A DNA stretch of 33,174 nt from Pseudomonadota bacterium (lineage in GTDB: Bacteria > Pseudomonadota > Gammaproteobacteria > Burkholderiales > Burkholderiaceae_C). A program made the translations under genes and the position numbers. The notes under the pieces are model-generated. The model saw only the letters and a list, made by a program, of their open reading frames with translations. It made no database searches and had not been told where the DNA came from. Below are positions 24,638 to 31,591 of this stretch, one piece after another (position 1 is the stretch's first letter; each line of letters starts with the position of its first letter). Where the stretch lies: NCBI GenBank assembly GCA_021808405.1, contig JAKBBQ010000009.1:1-33174 (forward strand), written 5' to 3'.

Positions 24638-25645
24638 ATGACCACCGTTTCCGTGATTCCCGTCGCCGCCGTGCGGCCGCGCAACGCAGGCACCGAGGCC
24701 GCGCAAGCCGCGACCCGCTGGCCGCTCGAGCGCGTCGAGGCGCTGTACGAACTGCCCTTCCTCGACCTGCTGTACCAGGCGCAGCAGGTGCATCGCGCCC
24801 ATTTCGATGCCAACCAGGTGCAGCTGTCGACCCTGCTGTCGATCAAGACCGGCGGCTGCGCCGAGGATTGCGGCTACTGCTCGCAATCGGCGCACCACGA
24901 CACCGGCCTGGCCGCCGGCAAGCTGATGGCGCTGGGCGAGGTGGTGGAGGCGGCGCGCGCGGCCCGCGAGCAGGGCGCGAGCCGCTTTTGCATGGGGGCG
25001 GCGTGGCGCGGCCTGAAGGACCGCGACCTCGACCGCGTGGCGGAGATGATCCGCGCGGTCAAGGACCTGGGGATGGAGAGCTGCGTGACCCTGGGCATGC
25101 TCAGCGCCGAGCAGGCGCAGGCGCTGAAGGGTGCCGGGCTGGACTACTACAACCACAACCTCGACACCTCCCCGGAGTACTACGGCTCGATCGTCAGCAC
25201 GCGCACCTACCAGGACCGCCTGGACACCCTGGCGCATGTTCGCGACGCCGGGATCCACGTCTGCTGCGGAGGCATCGTCGGCATGGGCGAGTCGCGGCGC
25301 CAGCGCGCCGACCTGGTCGCGCAACTGGCCAACCTCGACCCCTACCCCGAGTCGGTCCCGATCAACAACCTGGTCGCGGTCGAGGGGACTCCGCTGGAGC
25401 ACGCGAAGCCCATCGATCCCTTCGAGTTCGTGCGCACCGTCGCGGTGGCGCGCATCACCATGCCCAAGGCGATGGTCAGGCTGTCGGCGGGGCGCCAGCA
25501 GATGGACGATGCGCTGCAGGCGCTGTGCTTCGCAGCCGGGGCGAATTCGATCTTCTACGGCGACACCCTGCTGACCACCGGGAACCCCCAGGTGCAGCGC
25601 GATCGCGAACTGTTCGACCGCCTGGGCCTGCGCGCCTGCGGCTGA
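24638..25645 (+). CDS. Biotin synthase
   Basis: Radical SAM enzyme that inserts sulfur into dethiobiotin to make biotin, 335 residues, normal length. The [4Fe-4S]-binding CAEDCGYC (CxxxCxxC) is at about 74-81, followed by [38 protein letters not shown] and RLSAGR, all canonical BioB motifs including the residues around the auxiliary cluster. GAGGAG sits six bases before the ATG at 24638, and the gene starts 16 bases after carboxyltransferase 2, so it is surely cotranscribed with it. The usual partners bioF, bioA and bioD are absent. Its presence suggests the operon boosts biotin supply when the biotin enzyme is made. Confidence 0.97.
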   Translation: MTTVSVIPVAAVRPRNAGTEAAQAATRWPLERVEALYELPFLDLLYQAQQVHRAHFDANQVQLSTLLSIKTGGCAEDCGYCSQSAHHDTGLAAGKLMALGEVVEAARAAREQGASRFCMGAAWRGLKDRDLDRVAEMIRAVKDLGMESCVTLGMLSAEQAQALKGAGLDYYNHNLDTSPEYYGSIVSTRTYQDRLDTLAHVRDAGIHVCCGGIVGMGESRRQRADLVAQLANLDPYPESVPINNLVAVEGTPLEHAKPIDPFEFVRTVAVARITMPKAMVRLSAGRQQMDDALQALCFAAGANSIFYGDTLLTTGNPQVQRDRELFDRLGLRACG

Positions 25646-25705
25646 GCGCGCGGCGGCGCCGCCGCGGCGCTCGCGAGCTCGCCGCCCGAGCGGCACCGAC
25701 GCCTT

Positions 25706-25728
25706 GCCGCGCGCGCGCCGCGCGCGGC
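25706..25728 (+). terminator. Strong GC hairpin after bioB
   Basis: GCCGCGCGCG (25706-25715) and CGCGCGCGGC (25719-25728) form a perfect 10-bp stem with a 3-base loop; another GC palindrome lies at 25650-25665. There is no T tract. This is the likely end of the carboxylase operon. The rest of the 25646-25849 gap is GC-rich without a visible gene. Confidence 0.55.
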
Positions 25729-25849
25729 TCTCCCATCCCCGCACAGCCCGCGCCTGCCGCCTCCCGGTGACGCGGGGCGGCGGAGCGCGCCCGCGCGCCG
25801 CGGGCCCGGTTCGCCAGCCACCCCCGGGTTTGTACTGATCCCCGATTTC

Positions 25850-25878
25850 TTGCCTCGGGCCAGGCGGCGAGCTATAAC
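25850..25878 (+). promoter_or_regulatory. Sigma-70 promoter of the IclR-led mutase operon
   Basis: TTGCCT (25850-25855), a 17-base spacer and TATAAC (25873-25878) give a good promoter; transcription should start near 25885, about 30 bases before the IclR start. Confidence 0.78.
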
Positions 25879-25890
25879 TCGTCTTAAATC

Positions 25891-25920
25891 ATGAAAAATT
25901 TTTCGAGATTTCGAAAATGA
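25891..25920 (+). other. Nine-codon leader frame overlapping the IclR start
   Basis: An ATG at 25891 opens MKNFSRFRK and stops at a TGA (25918-25920) that overlaps the IclR ATG in the ATGA arrangement used throughout this operon. No ribosome site is visible, but it lies only about six bases from the predicted transcript start, so near-leaderless translation is conceivable. It may be fortuitous. Confidence 0.25.
25893..25917. promoter_or_regulatory. Probable IclR autoregulatory operator
   Basis: A perfect inverted repeat TTTTCGA-GATT-TCGAAAA spans 25900-25917, and overlaps a second perfect palindrome GAAAAATTTTTC at 25893-25904. Together they sit just downstream of the predicted transcription start and touch the IclR start codon. 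IclR-family regulators commonly bind such short AT-rich palindromes near their own promoter. In this GC-rich region the patch stands out. Confidence 0.65.
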
Positions 25921-26648
25921 CAGCTCCCGACCGAACCTTGCGTGTGTTCGAGACCTTCGAGTCCGCGGTGCGTCCGCTGACCCTGAGCGAATTCGCCGAG
26001 GCCTCGGGAATGCCCATCAGCACCAGCCATGGCATCTTGCAGGCGCTGGTGCGCCGGGGCTACCTGTACCTGACGAGTTCGCGCAAGGACTTCTTCCCCA
26101 CGCGCCGGCTGTACGACATGGCGGCGAAGATCAACGCCCATGATCCTTTCCTGGAGCTGCTGACCCCGCGCCTGCGCGCGCTGCGGGACGCCACCCAGGA
26201 AACGGTCATCGTCGGCAAGCGCCAGGGCGAGACCATCGTGTACCTGGCGGTCCTCGAGGGCCCGCAACTGATCCGCTACAGCGCCAAGGCCGGGGACATC
26301 AAGCCGCTGTACTCGACATCCATCGGCAAGGCGCTGCTCAGCACCCTGTCCGCGTCCGCGCTGCGAGCCTGGGTCGCGCGCACCCAGTTGGCCGCCATCA
26401 CCGAGCACACCCTGACGTCGCGCGAAGGCCTGCAGCACGACATCGAGGAGGCCCGGCGCAAGGGCTACGCGGTCACGCGCGGCGAAAGCGTCGGCGACGT
26501 CTACGCGGTGGCGACTCCGGTGAGCGTCAACCACGATCTCCTGGGAATCGCCGTCGCAGGGCCCAAGCACAGGCTCGAGGGGGCGATCGAGCGCGCCGCG
26601 CAGCAACTGCTGGCGGTACGCGCCGACATCGAGGGAGGCCCTGCATGA
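25917..26648 (+). CDS. IclR-family transcription regulator
   Basis: Protein of 243 residues with an N-terminal winged helix (about 1-65; LTLSEFAEASGMPISTSHGILQALVRRGYL) and a C-terminal IclR effector domain (about 75-240; ETVIVGKRQGETIVYLAVLEG, YSTSIGKALLST, REGLQHDIEEARRKGYAVTRGE, AVATPV). These regulators bind small acids or aromatic compounds and control adjacent catabolic genes. It is first in the mutase operon, overlaps the crotonase gene by ATGA at 26645-26648, and so would be autoregulated along with it. No Shine-Dalgarno is clear before the ATG at 25917, which overlaps the operator palindrome. The effector is probably the imported acid or its CoA ester. Confidence 0.93.
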   Translation: MTAPDRTLRVFETFESAVRPLTLSEFAEASGMPISTSHGILQALVRRGYLYLTSSRKDFFPTRRLYDMAAKINAHDPFLELLTPRLRALRDATQETVIVGKRQGETIVYLAVLEGPQLIRYSAKAGDIKPLYSTSIGKALLSTLSASALRAWVARTQLAAITEHTLTSREGLQHDIEEARRKGYAVTRGESVGDVYAVATPVSVNHDLLGIAVAGPKHRLEGAIERAAQQLLAVRADIEGGPA

Positions 26649-27466
26649 GCGCGGGCCCCGACACCACTGCGCGGCGCGCGCCCGGGCAGGCGCCGGCGCC
26701 GATCGAGTCCGCGTGGCTCGACGGCGTACTGTGGCTGAGCATCCATCGACCCGAGCGGCGCAACGCCCTCAGCCTGGACTGCCTGGATGCGCTGCGCGAT
26801 GCGCTGCTGGCCTGCGATGCCCACGCCGAGCTCAAGCTGGTGGTGCTGCGCGGAAGCGGCGACAAGGCCTTCGCCGCAGGCGGCGACCTGCAGGAGTTCG
26901 ACGCGCTGCGCTCGGCGCGCGACGCCGAGGCGATTTTCGACCGCGCCGCGGCCGCGCTGGACGCGGTGCGCGCCTGTCCGGTCCCGGTGGTGGCCGCGCT
27001 CAATGGCGTGGCCCTGGGAGGCGGCGCGGAACTGGCGATGAGCTGCGATTACCGCATCGCCGCGCAGCATGCCCGCATCGGCTTCGTGCAGGCGAGCCTG
27101 GGCATCACCACCGGTTTCGGCGGCGGCGCCGCGGTGCTCCGGCGCCTGGGTCGCGCCGGCGCGATGCGCCTGCTGGCCCAGGCCAGGCTGTACTCGGCGG
27201 ACGAGGCGCTGCAACAAGGCCTGGTGGATCGCGTATGCGCGCCAGGCCAGAGCCTGGAGGACTGCGTGACCGAGTTCGCCGCCCCCTTCCTCGAACGCGC
27301 GCCGCACCTGGTGCGGGCGATCAAGCAACTGCTCGGCAGCGCGGCACCCGATGCCGGGCAGCGCGCGCAGGAGCGCGCGGCGTTCGCCGCGACCTGGGAA
27401 CACCCACTTCACTGGCAACTCCTGGCGGGAATGCAGCAGGCCAGGATGTCCAAGGAGAAACCATGA
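26645..27466 (+). CDS. Crotonase-family protein, possible acyl-malonyl-CoA decarboxylase
   Basis: Enoyl-CoA hydratase/isomerase-superfamily protein, 273 residues. The fold signatures are clear: HRPERRNALSL, oxyanion loop AFAAGGDLQEF, and GVALGGGAELAMSCDYRIA with Glu129 at the place of hydratase Glu144. At the place of the second catalytic Glu (Glu164 of rat hydratase, exactly 20 residues on) it has Gln149, in RIGFVQASLGITTGFGG. A true hydratase needs both glutamates. The FVxxxxGI pattern recalls ethylmalonyl-CoA decarboxylase (ECHDC1), as I remember that sequence. Together with the mutase, MeaB and CoA transferase genes, decarboxylation of a substituted malonyl-CoA (as by E. coli ScpB) is the best guess; an isomerase is possible. 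Confidence 0.88.
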   Translation: MSAGPDTTARRAPGQAPAPIESAWLDGVLWLSIHRPERRNALSLDCLDALRDALLACDAHAELKLVVLRGSGDKAFAAGGDLQEFDALRSARDAEAIFDRAAAALDAVRACPVPVVAALNGVALGGGAELAMSCDYRIAAQHARIGFVQASLGITTGFGGGAAVLRRLGRAGAMRLLAQARLYSADEALQQGLVDRVCAPGQSLEDCVTEFAAPFLERAPHLVRAIKQLLGSAAPDAGQRAQERAAFAATWEHPLHWQLLAGMQQARMSKEKP

Positions 27467-29076
27467 GTCTGGATCCACAAGCGGCGTGGACCCGATCCGG
27501 AGGCAGCACGCCGTCCGGGCTGGAGGTCCCGCTGGTGGCCACCCCGGCCGACGCGCACAACCCGCCGCAGCTGGGCGAGCCCGGACATTTCCCCTTCACC
27601 CGGGGCATCTTCCCCGACGGCTACCGCGGCCGTCTGTGGACCATGCGGCAGTACTCGGGATTCGGCACCGCCGAGGAGTCGAACCAGCGCTACCGCTTCC
27701 TGCTCGAGCAGGGCCAGACCGGGTTGTCGGTGGCGCTGGACCTGCCGACGCAGTGCGGGCTGGACCCTACCGATCCGATGGCGCGGCCGGAGATCGGCAA
27801 GGTCGGGGTATCGCTGTCCAACCTCGCCGAAATGGAGCTGCTGTTCGACGGCATCGACCTGGGTCGCATCTCGACCTCGTTCACCATCAACGGCACCGCG
27901 GCGATGATCTACGCGATGTACCTGGCCTGCGCCGACAAGCAGGGGGTGCCGCGCGACAAGCTGACCGGGACGATCCAGAACGACATCCTGAAGGAATACG
28001 TCGCGCGCGGTACCTGGATCTTCCCGGTACGGCCGTCGATGAGGCTGATCGCCGACAGCATCCTCTATTCGAACGACGTCTCCCCGCGTTTCAACCCGAT
28101 TTCCATCGCCGGCGCCCATATGCGCGACGCCGGTTGCACGGCTGTCGAGGAAATGGCCTACACCCTGGCCAACGGGCTGGCCTACGTCGATGCCGTGATG
28201 CAGCGCGGTGGCGATGTCGCCAGGTTCGCCAGGCGGCTGAGCTTCTTCTTCTACGTCCACATGGACCTGTTCGAGGAGGTCGCGAAATTCCGCGCCGGGC
28301 GCAGGCTGTGGGCGCAGCTGATCCGCGAGCGCTACCAGGTGGCCGACGAGCGGGCGCAGATGATGCGCTTCGGCGTGGTCTGCGGCGGCTCGTCGCTGAC
28401 CGCCGCCCAGCCCTACAACAACGTGGTGCGGGTGGCCATCGAGACCTGCGCGGCCGTTCTGGGCGGCGCGCAGTCGATCTTCACCTGCGCGTACGACGAG
28501 GCGTTCCAGATCCCCACCGAATTTTCCGCCGAACTGGCGTTGCGCACCCAGCAGGTCATCGCGTACGAGGCGGGGCTGGCGCGCAGCGTGGATCCGCTGG
28601 GCGGCTCGTACTACCTGGAGACACTGACCGATCGCAGCGAGGCAGCGATGCGCGAACTGATCGGCGAGATCGAGGCGTACGGCGGGGCGGTCAAGGCCAT
28701 CGAGGATGGCTGGCTGCAACTGCGCATCGCCCAGCGCGCGCTGCAGCGCAAGCGGCTCACCGATTCCGGCGAGCGCACCGTGGTCGGCCAGAACGCGTTT
28801 CGCCGCGAAGACCAGCAGGAGCAGCCCGGCGAGATCTTCCACCTCGACCCGACCGCCAGCTCGAAGGTGCTCGAGCGCCTGCAAAGGGTTCGCGACACGC
28901 GCGACCAGGCGGCGGTCGACAAGGCGCTGGCCGCGCTGGGCCGCGCGGCGGCCGACGAGCGCGACAACCTGATGCCCTGGCTGGTCGACTGCTGCCATGC
29001 CTACGCGACGGTCGGCGAAATGGTGGCCTGCCTGAAGCAGCCATGGGGCGAATTCGTGGAGCCGGTCAAGCTATGA
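27463..29076 (+). CDS. Adenosylcobalamin-dependent acyl-CoA mutase, large subunit
   Basis: Catalytic subunit (537 residues) of a split methylmalonyl-CoA-mutase-family enzyme, which moves the thioester group between neighbouring carbons by radical chemistry. Family motifs are intact: [39 protein letters not shown]. Against Propionibacterium methylmalonyl-CoA mutase, a constant offset of 25 gives Tyr64 (Tyr89), Gln172 (Gln197), Arg182 (Arg207) and His219 (His244), so the residues gripping the substrate carboxylate are kept. Isobutyryl-CoA mutase has Phe and Gln instead of Tyr and Arg. Ala218 replaces the usual Tyr243, and the later [16 protein letters not shown] differs from the typical TSGWSLTAQ. 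The B12 domain is in the next gene, overlapping by ATGA. AAGGAG precedes the ATG. Confidence 0.93.
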   Translation: MSLDPQAAWTRSGGSTPSGLEVPLVATPADAHNPPQLGEPGHFPFTRGIFPDGYRGRLWTMRQYSGFGTAEESNQRYRFLLEQGQTGLSVALDLPTQCGLDPTDPMARPEIGKVGVSLSNLAEMELLFDGIDLGRISTSFTINGTAAMIYAMYLACADKQGVPRDKLTGTIQNDILKEYVARGTWIFPVRPSMRLIADSILYSNDVSPRFNPISIAGAHMRDAGCTAVEEMAYTLANGLAYVDAVMQRGGDVARFARRLSFFFYVHMDLFEEVAKFRAGRRLWAQLIRERYQVADERAQMMRFGVVCGGSSLTAAQPYNNVVRVAIETCAAVLGGAQSIFTCAYDEAFQIPTEFSAELALRTQQVIAYEAGLARSVDPLGGSYYLETLTDRSEAAMRELIGEIEAYGGAVKAIEDGWLQLRIAQRALQRKRLTDSGERTVVGQNAFRREDQQEQPGEIFHLDPTASSKVLERLQRVRDTRDQAAVDKALAALGRAAADERDNLMPWLVDCCHAYATVGEMVACLKQPWGEFVEPVKL

Positions 29077-29495
29077 ACACCGAGGCGCAACCTTCCAGCC
29101 CGCCGCTGCGCGGCAAGCGCATCCTGATCGCCAAGCCCGGACTCGACGGACACGACATCGGCGCCAAGGTGATCGCGCTGGCGCTGCGCGACGCAGGAGC
29201 CAGCGTGATCTACACCGGGCTGCGCAAGAGCCCGGAACTCATCGCCCGCGTCGCGGTCGACGAGGACGTCGATGCCGTCGGCCTGTCGATCCTGTCGGGC
29301 AGCCACAACGACCTGGTCGCGGCCACGGTGGCCGAGCTGCGCGCGCGCGGCGCGGACGATATCGCGCTGTTCGTCGGCGGCACGATTCCGGCCGACGACC
29401 GCGCCAGCCTGCTGGCCGCCGGCGTGAAGGGCGTCTACACCAGCGAAATGCACCTCGACGAGGTCATCGGCCATATCGCCGAGGTCCTGCGATGA
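29073..29495 (+). CDS. Acyl-CoA mutase small subunit, B12-binding
   Basis: Cobalamin-binding subunit, 140 residues, equivalent to the C-terminal domain of methylmalonyl-CoA mutase. The DxHxxG motif is in AKPGLDGHDIGAK (Asp25, His27, Gly30); His27 ligates cobalt from below with the base-off cofactor. Downstream VDAVGLSILSGSHND and ALFVGGTIPADD complete the family's SxL and GG segments, which hold the cofactor's nucleotide tail. It starts in the stop codon of the large subunit gene, consistent with a fixed stoichiometry. The split layout occurs in isobutyryl- and 2-hydroxyisobutyryl-CoA mutases and in some archaeal and bacterial methylmalonyl-CoA mutases, so it does not by itself fix the substrate. 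Confidence 0.96.
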   Translation: MNTEAQPSSPPLRGKRILIAKPGLDGHDIGAKVIALALRDAGASVIYTGLRKSPELIARVAVDEDVDAVGLSILSGSHNDLVAATVAELRARGADDIALFVGGTIPADDRASLLAAGVKGVYTSEMHLDEVIGHIAEVLR

Positions 29496-29520
29496 GCGCG
29501 CGGTGTCCGGGGGATCCGGC

Positions 29521-30648
29521 ATGAGCGGACCGCTGCACGGAATCCGCGTGATCGAGGTCGGCCACATGCTGATGGGGCCGTATTGCGGAATGCTGCTGGC
29601 CGACCTCGGCGCCGAAGTGATCAAGATCGAGCCGGCGGCAGGCGATATCGCGCGTTCGATCGGCGGACTGCAGGTCGACGGCCACAACTGCTACTTCGCC
29701 AGCCTCAACCGCAACAAGCGCAGCGTGGTGCTCGACCTGGCCAGCGCCGACGGCCAGCAGGCGCTGGGGCGGCTGGCCGCGCAGGCGCACGCGCTGGTCA
29801 CCAACCTGCGCCCGTCGGCGATCCGCAAGCTCGGGCTGACCCACGACGCGCTGCGCCGGCACAACGAGCGCATCGTCTGCGTCGCGCTCACCGGATTCGG
29901 GCTCGACAGCCCGTATGCCGACCAGCCGGCCTACGACTATGTCGTGCAGGCGCTCACCGGGATCATGCACCTGACCGGCGAGCCCGGCGGCCCGCCGGTG
30001 AAGACCGGGTATTCGGCGGTGGACAACTCGGCCGGGATCATGGGCGCGCTGGGACTGCTGGCGAAAATCGTCGAGGGCCGCGGCGGGCAGGTCGACATCG
30101 CGATGTACGACGTCATGCTGTCGCAGATGAACTACCTGGCCAGCGCGACCCTCAACGGCGGCGAGGCGAGCCGGCGCTGCGCGATGTCCGCGCATCCGTA
30201 TATCGTTCCGGCCCAGTTGTTTCGCACCGCCGACGACTGGCTGGTGCTGTTCATCACCCACGACGACTTCTGGAAGATCTTCTGCGAGCGAGTAGGCCGG
30301 CCGCAGTGGCTCGGCGACGAGCGCTTCGCGACCATGCACGCGCGCAGCCGCAACCGCGAGACCGTGATCGGCGAACTCGCCGAGCTGTTCGCCCTGGGCA
30401 CGACCGCGCACTGGCTGGATCGGCTGGGCGGCAGCGGCATCGTCGTGTCGGGGCTGCAGACGCTCGAGCAGGCGCTGCACGGCGAGCAGGCGAAGGCCCG
30501 CGACATGGTCGTGGACATCGAACTGGCGCAGCACCGCCTGTCGCTGGTGGGCAATCCGATCAAGGTCGCCGGCACCACGACCGGCTACGCCGCGCCGCCG
30601 CGCCTGGGCGAGCACACGGCGCTGTACACAGGGCCGCACGAGACATGA
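29521..30648 (+). CDS. Class III CoA transferase (CaiB/BaiF family) 2
   Basis: Second CoA transferase of this fold in the window, 375 residues and clearly a different subgroup from the first. The opening GIRVIEVGHMLMGPYCGMLLADLGAEVIKIEP is diagnostic, NLRPSAIRKLGL and LTGFGLDSPYADQPAYDYVVQALTG follow, and the catalytic-type Asp168 is in YSAVDNSAG. Relatives move CoA among dicarboxylic acids such as succinate, itaconate, mesaconate and citramalate. GGGGG at 29509-29513 supports the ATG at 29521 over a GTG at 29503. Placed between the mutase and MeaB, it is the functional counterpart of E. coli ScpC, though that is a class I enzyme. It probably activates the acid imported by the TRAP system with CoA recovered from the product. 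Confidence 0.93.
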   Translation: MSGPLHGIRVIEVGHMLMGPYCGMLLADLGAEVIKIEPAAGDIARSIGGLQVDGHNCYFASLNRNKRSVVLDLASADGQQALGRLAAQAHALVTNLRPSAIRKLGLTHDALRRHNERIVCVALTGFGLDSPYADQPAYDYVVQALTGIMHLTGEPGGPPVKTGYSAVDNSAGIMGALGLLAKIVEGRGGQVDIAMYDVMLSQMNYLASATLNGGEASRRCAMSAHPYIVPAQLFRTADDWLVLFITHDDFWKIFCERVGRPQWLGDERFATMHARSRNRETVIGELAELFALGTTAHWLDRLGGSGIVVSGLQTLEQALHGEQAKARDMVVDIELAQHRLSLVGNPIKVAGTTTGYAAPPRLGEHTALYTGPHET

Positions 30649-31541
30649 CCACCAGCGCGCTCGCGCGCCGGGAGCTGGCGCGCCGTCTCACGCGCATCGG
30701 CCGCGCCAGCGTGGCGCAGTGCCTGCGCAGCGGGCTGGACGCGCGCCAGCTGCAGGCGGCGGCGTGCATCGGATTCACCGGCGCGCCGGGGGTCGGCAAG
30801 AGCACGCTGATCGCCCGCGTGGCGGCGCAGCGAGCGGGCAGCGGGCGCCGCCTCGCGGTGATCGCGATCGATCCATCCAGCCCGCGTACCGAGGGCGCGC
30901 TGCTGGGGGACCGCATCCGCATGGACGCGCTGCTGCAGTCGCAGGATGTGTTCATCCGTTCGCTGGCCAGCGGGCAGGCCACCGACGGCATGGCCGACAA
31001 CCTGGCCGAGGTGCTGGCCGCGGTCGGCGCCAGCGGCTTCGACGAGATGCTGCTCGAGACCGTCGGCGTCGGGCAGGTGGAATACGGCGCGCGGGCCCTG
31101 ATGGACACCGCGGTGCTGGTGCTCGCGCCGGGCAGCGGCGACCAGATCCAGGCGATGAAGGCGGGAACGCTGGAGACCGCCGACCTGCTGGTGGTCAACA
31201 AGGCCGACCAGCCGGGGGCCGCGCGCATGGCGCAGGACCTGCGCGGCGTCGTCGAGCTGCGGCGCCGCGCCGCGCACGACTGGCTGCCGCCGGTGCTGCA
31301 GCTGGCGGCCAGCGATGCGGCGTCGGTGCACGCGCTGTGCGAGGCCATCGACGCCCACGCCGCGTGGCGTGCCGGGCACGTCGACATGGAAAAGCTATCG
31401 CAGCAGCGCCTGCTGCTGCACGCCAAGGCATTGCTGCATCGCCGACTGGCCGAGGTCTCGGCCGAGCTCGACGCGCAGCAGCGCGCGCTGCCGCTTGCGG
31501 CGCTGGTCGAACTGCTGGCCCGGAGGCTGCAGGCTCCCTGA
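30645..31541 (+). CDS. MeaB/ArgK-family mutase chaperone GTPase
   Basis: G3E-family P-loop GTPase of 298 residues that protects B12 mutases and gates loading of adenosylcobalamin. Walker A GAPGVGKST (46-54), the IDPSSPRTEGALLGDRIRM segment, ETVGVGQVEYGA, LAPGSGDQIQAMKAG, and the guanine-specificity motif VNKAD are all typical of MeaB/ArgK (MMAA in humans). The C-terminal helical part is a bit short compared with about 330 residues. It overlaps CoA transferase 2 by ATGA (30645-30648). Its presence confirms that the adjacent mutase uses adenosylcobalamin and is the main reason for comparing this operon with E. coli sbm-argK. Confidence 0.95.
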   Translation: MTTSALARRELARRLTRIGRASVAQCLRSGLDARQLQAAACIGFTGAPGVGKSTLIARVAAQRAGSGRRLAVIAIDPSSPRTEGALLGDRIRMDALLQSQDVFIRSLASGQATDGMADNLAEVLAAVGASGFDEMLLETVGVGQVEYGARALMDTAVLVLAPGSGDQIQAMKAGTLETADLLVVNKADQPGAARMAQDLRGVVELRRRAAHDWLPPVLQLAASDAASVHALCEAIDAHAAWRAGHVDMEKLSQQRLLLHAKALLHRRLAEVSAELDAQQRALPLAALVELLARRLQAP

Positions 31542-31591
31542 GCCCAAGGCCGGCAAGTGCATCACGACAACACGACAACGAGGTGACGAAC

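Noticed and set aside
25646-25849. Possible small gene or RNA in the GC-rich gap after bioB
   Set aside because: Only simple GC palindromes are visible; no frame has a ribosome site or sensible composition, and no known RNA motif is recognisable.
26713-27462. Extension of the mutase large-subunit frame back through the crotonase gene, suggesting a fusion
   Set aside because: The upstream part is the out-of-frame shadow of the crotonase gene; the mutase has its own AAGGAG and ATG at 27463.
27463-29495. Split mutase as evidence for isobutyryl- or 2-hydroxyisobutyryl-CoA mutase
   Set aside because: Those enzymes replace the Tyr89 and Arg207 equivalents; here both are kept, so a free-carboxylate substrate is more likely.
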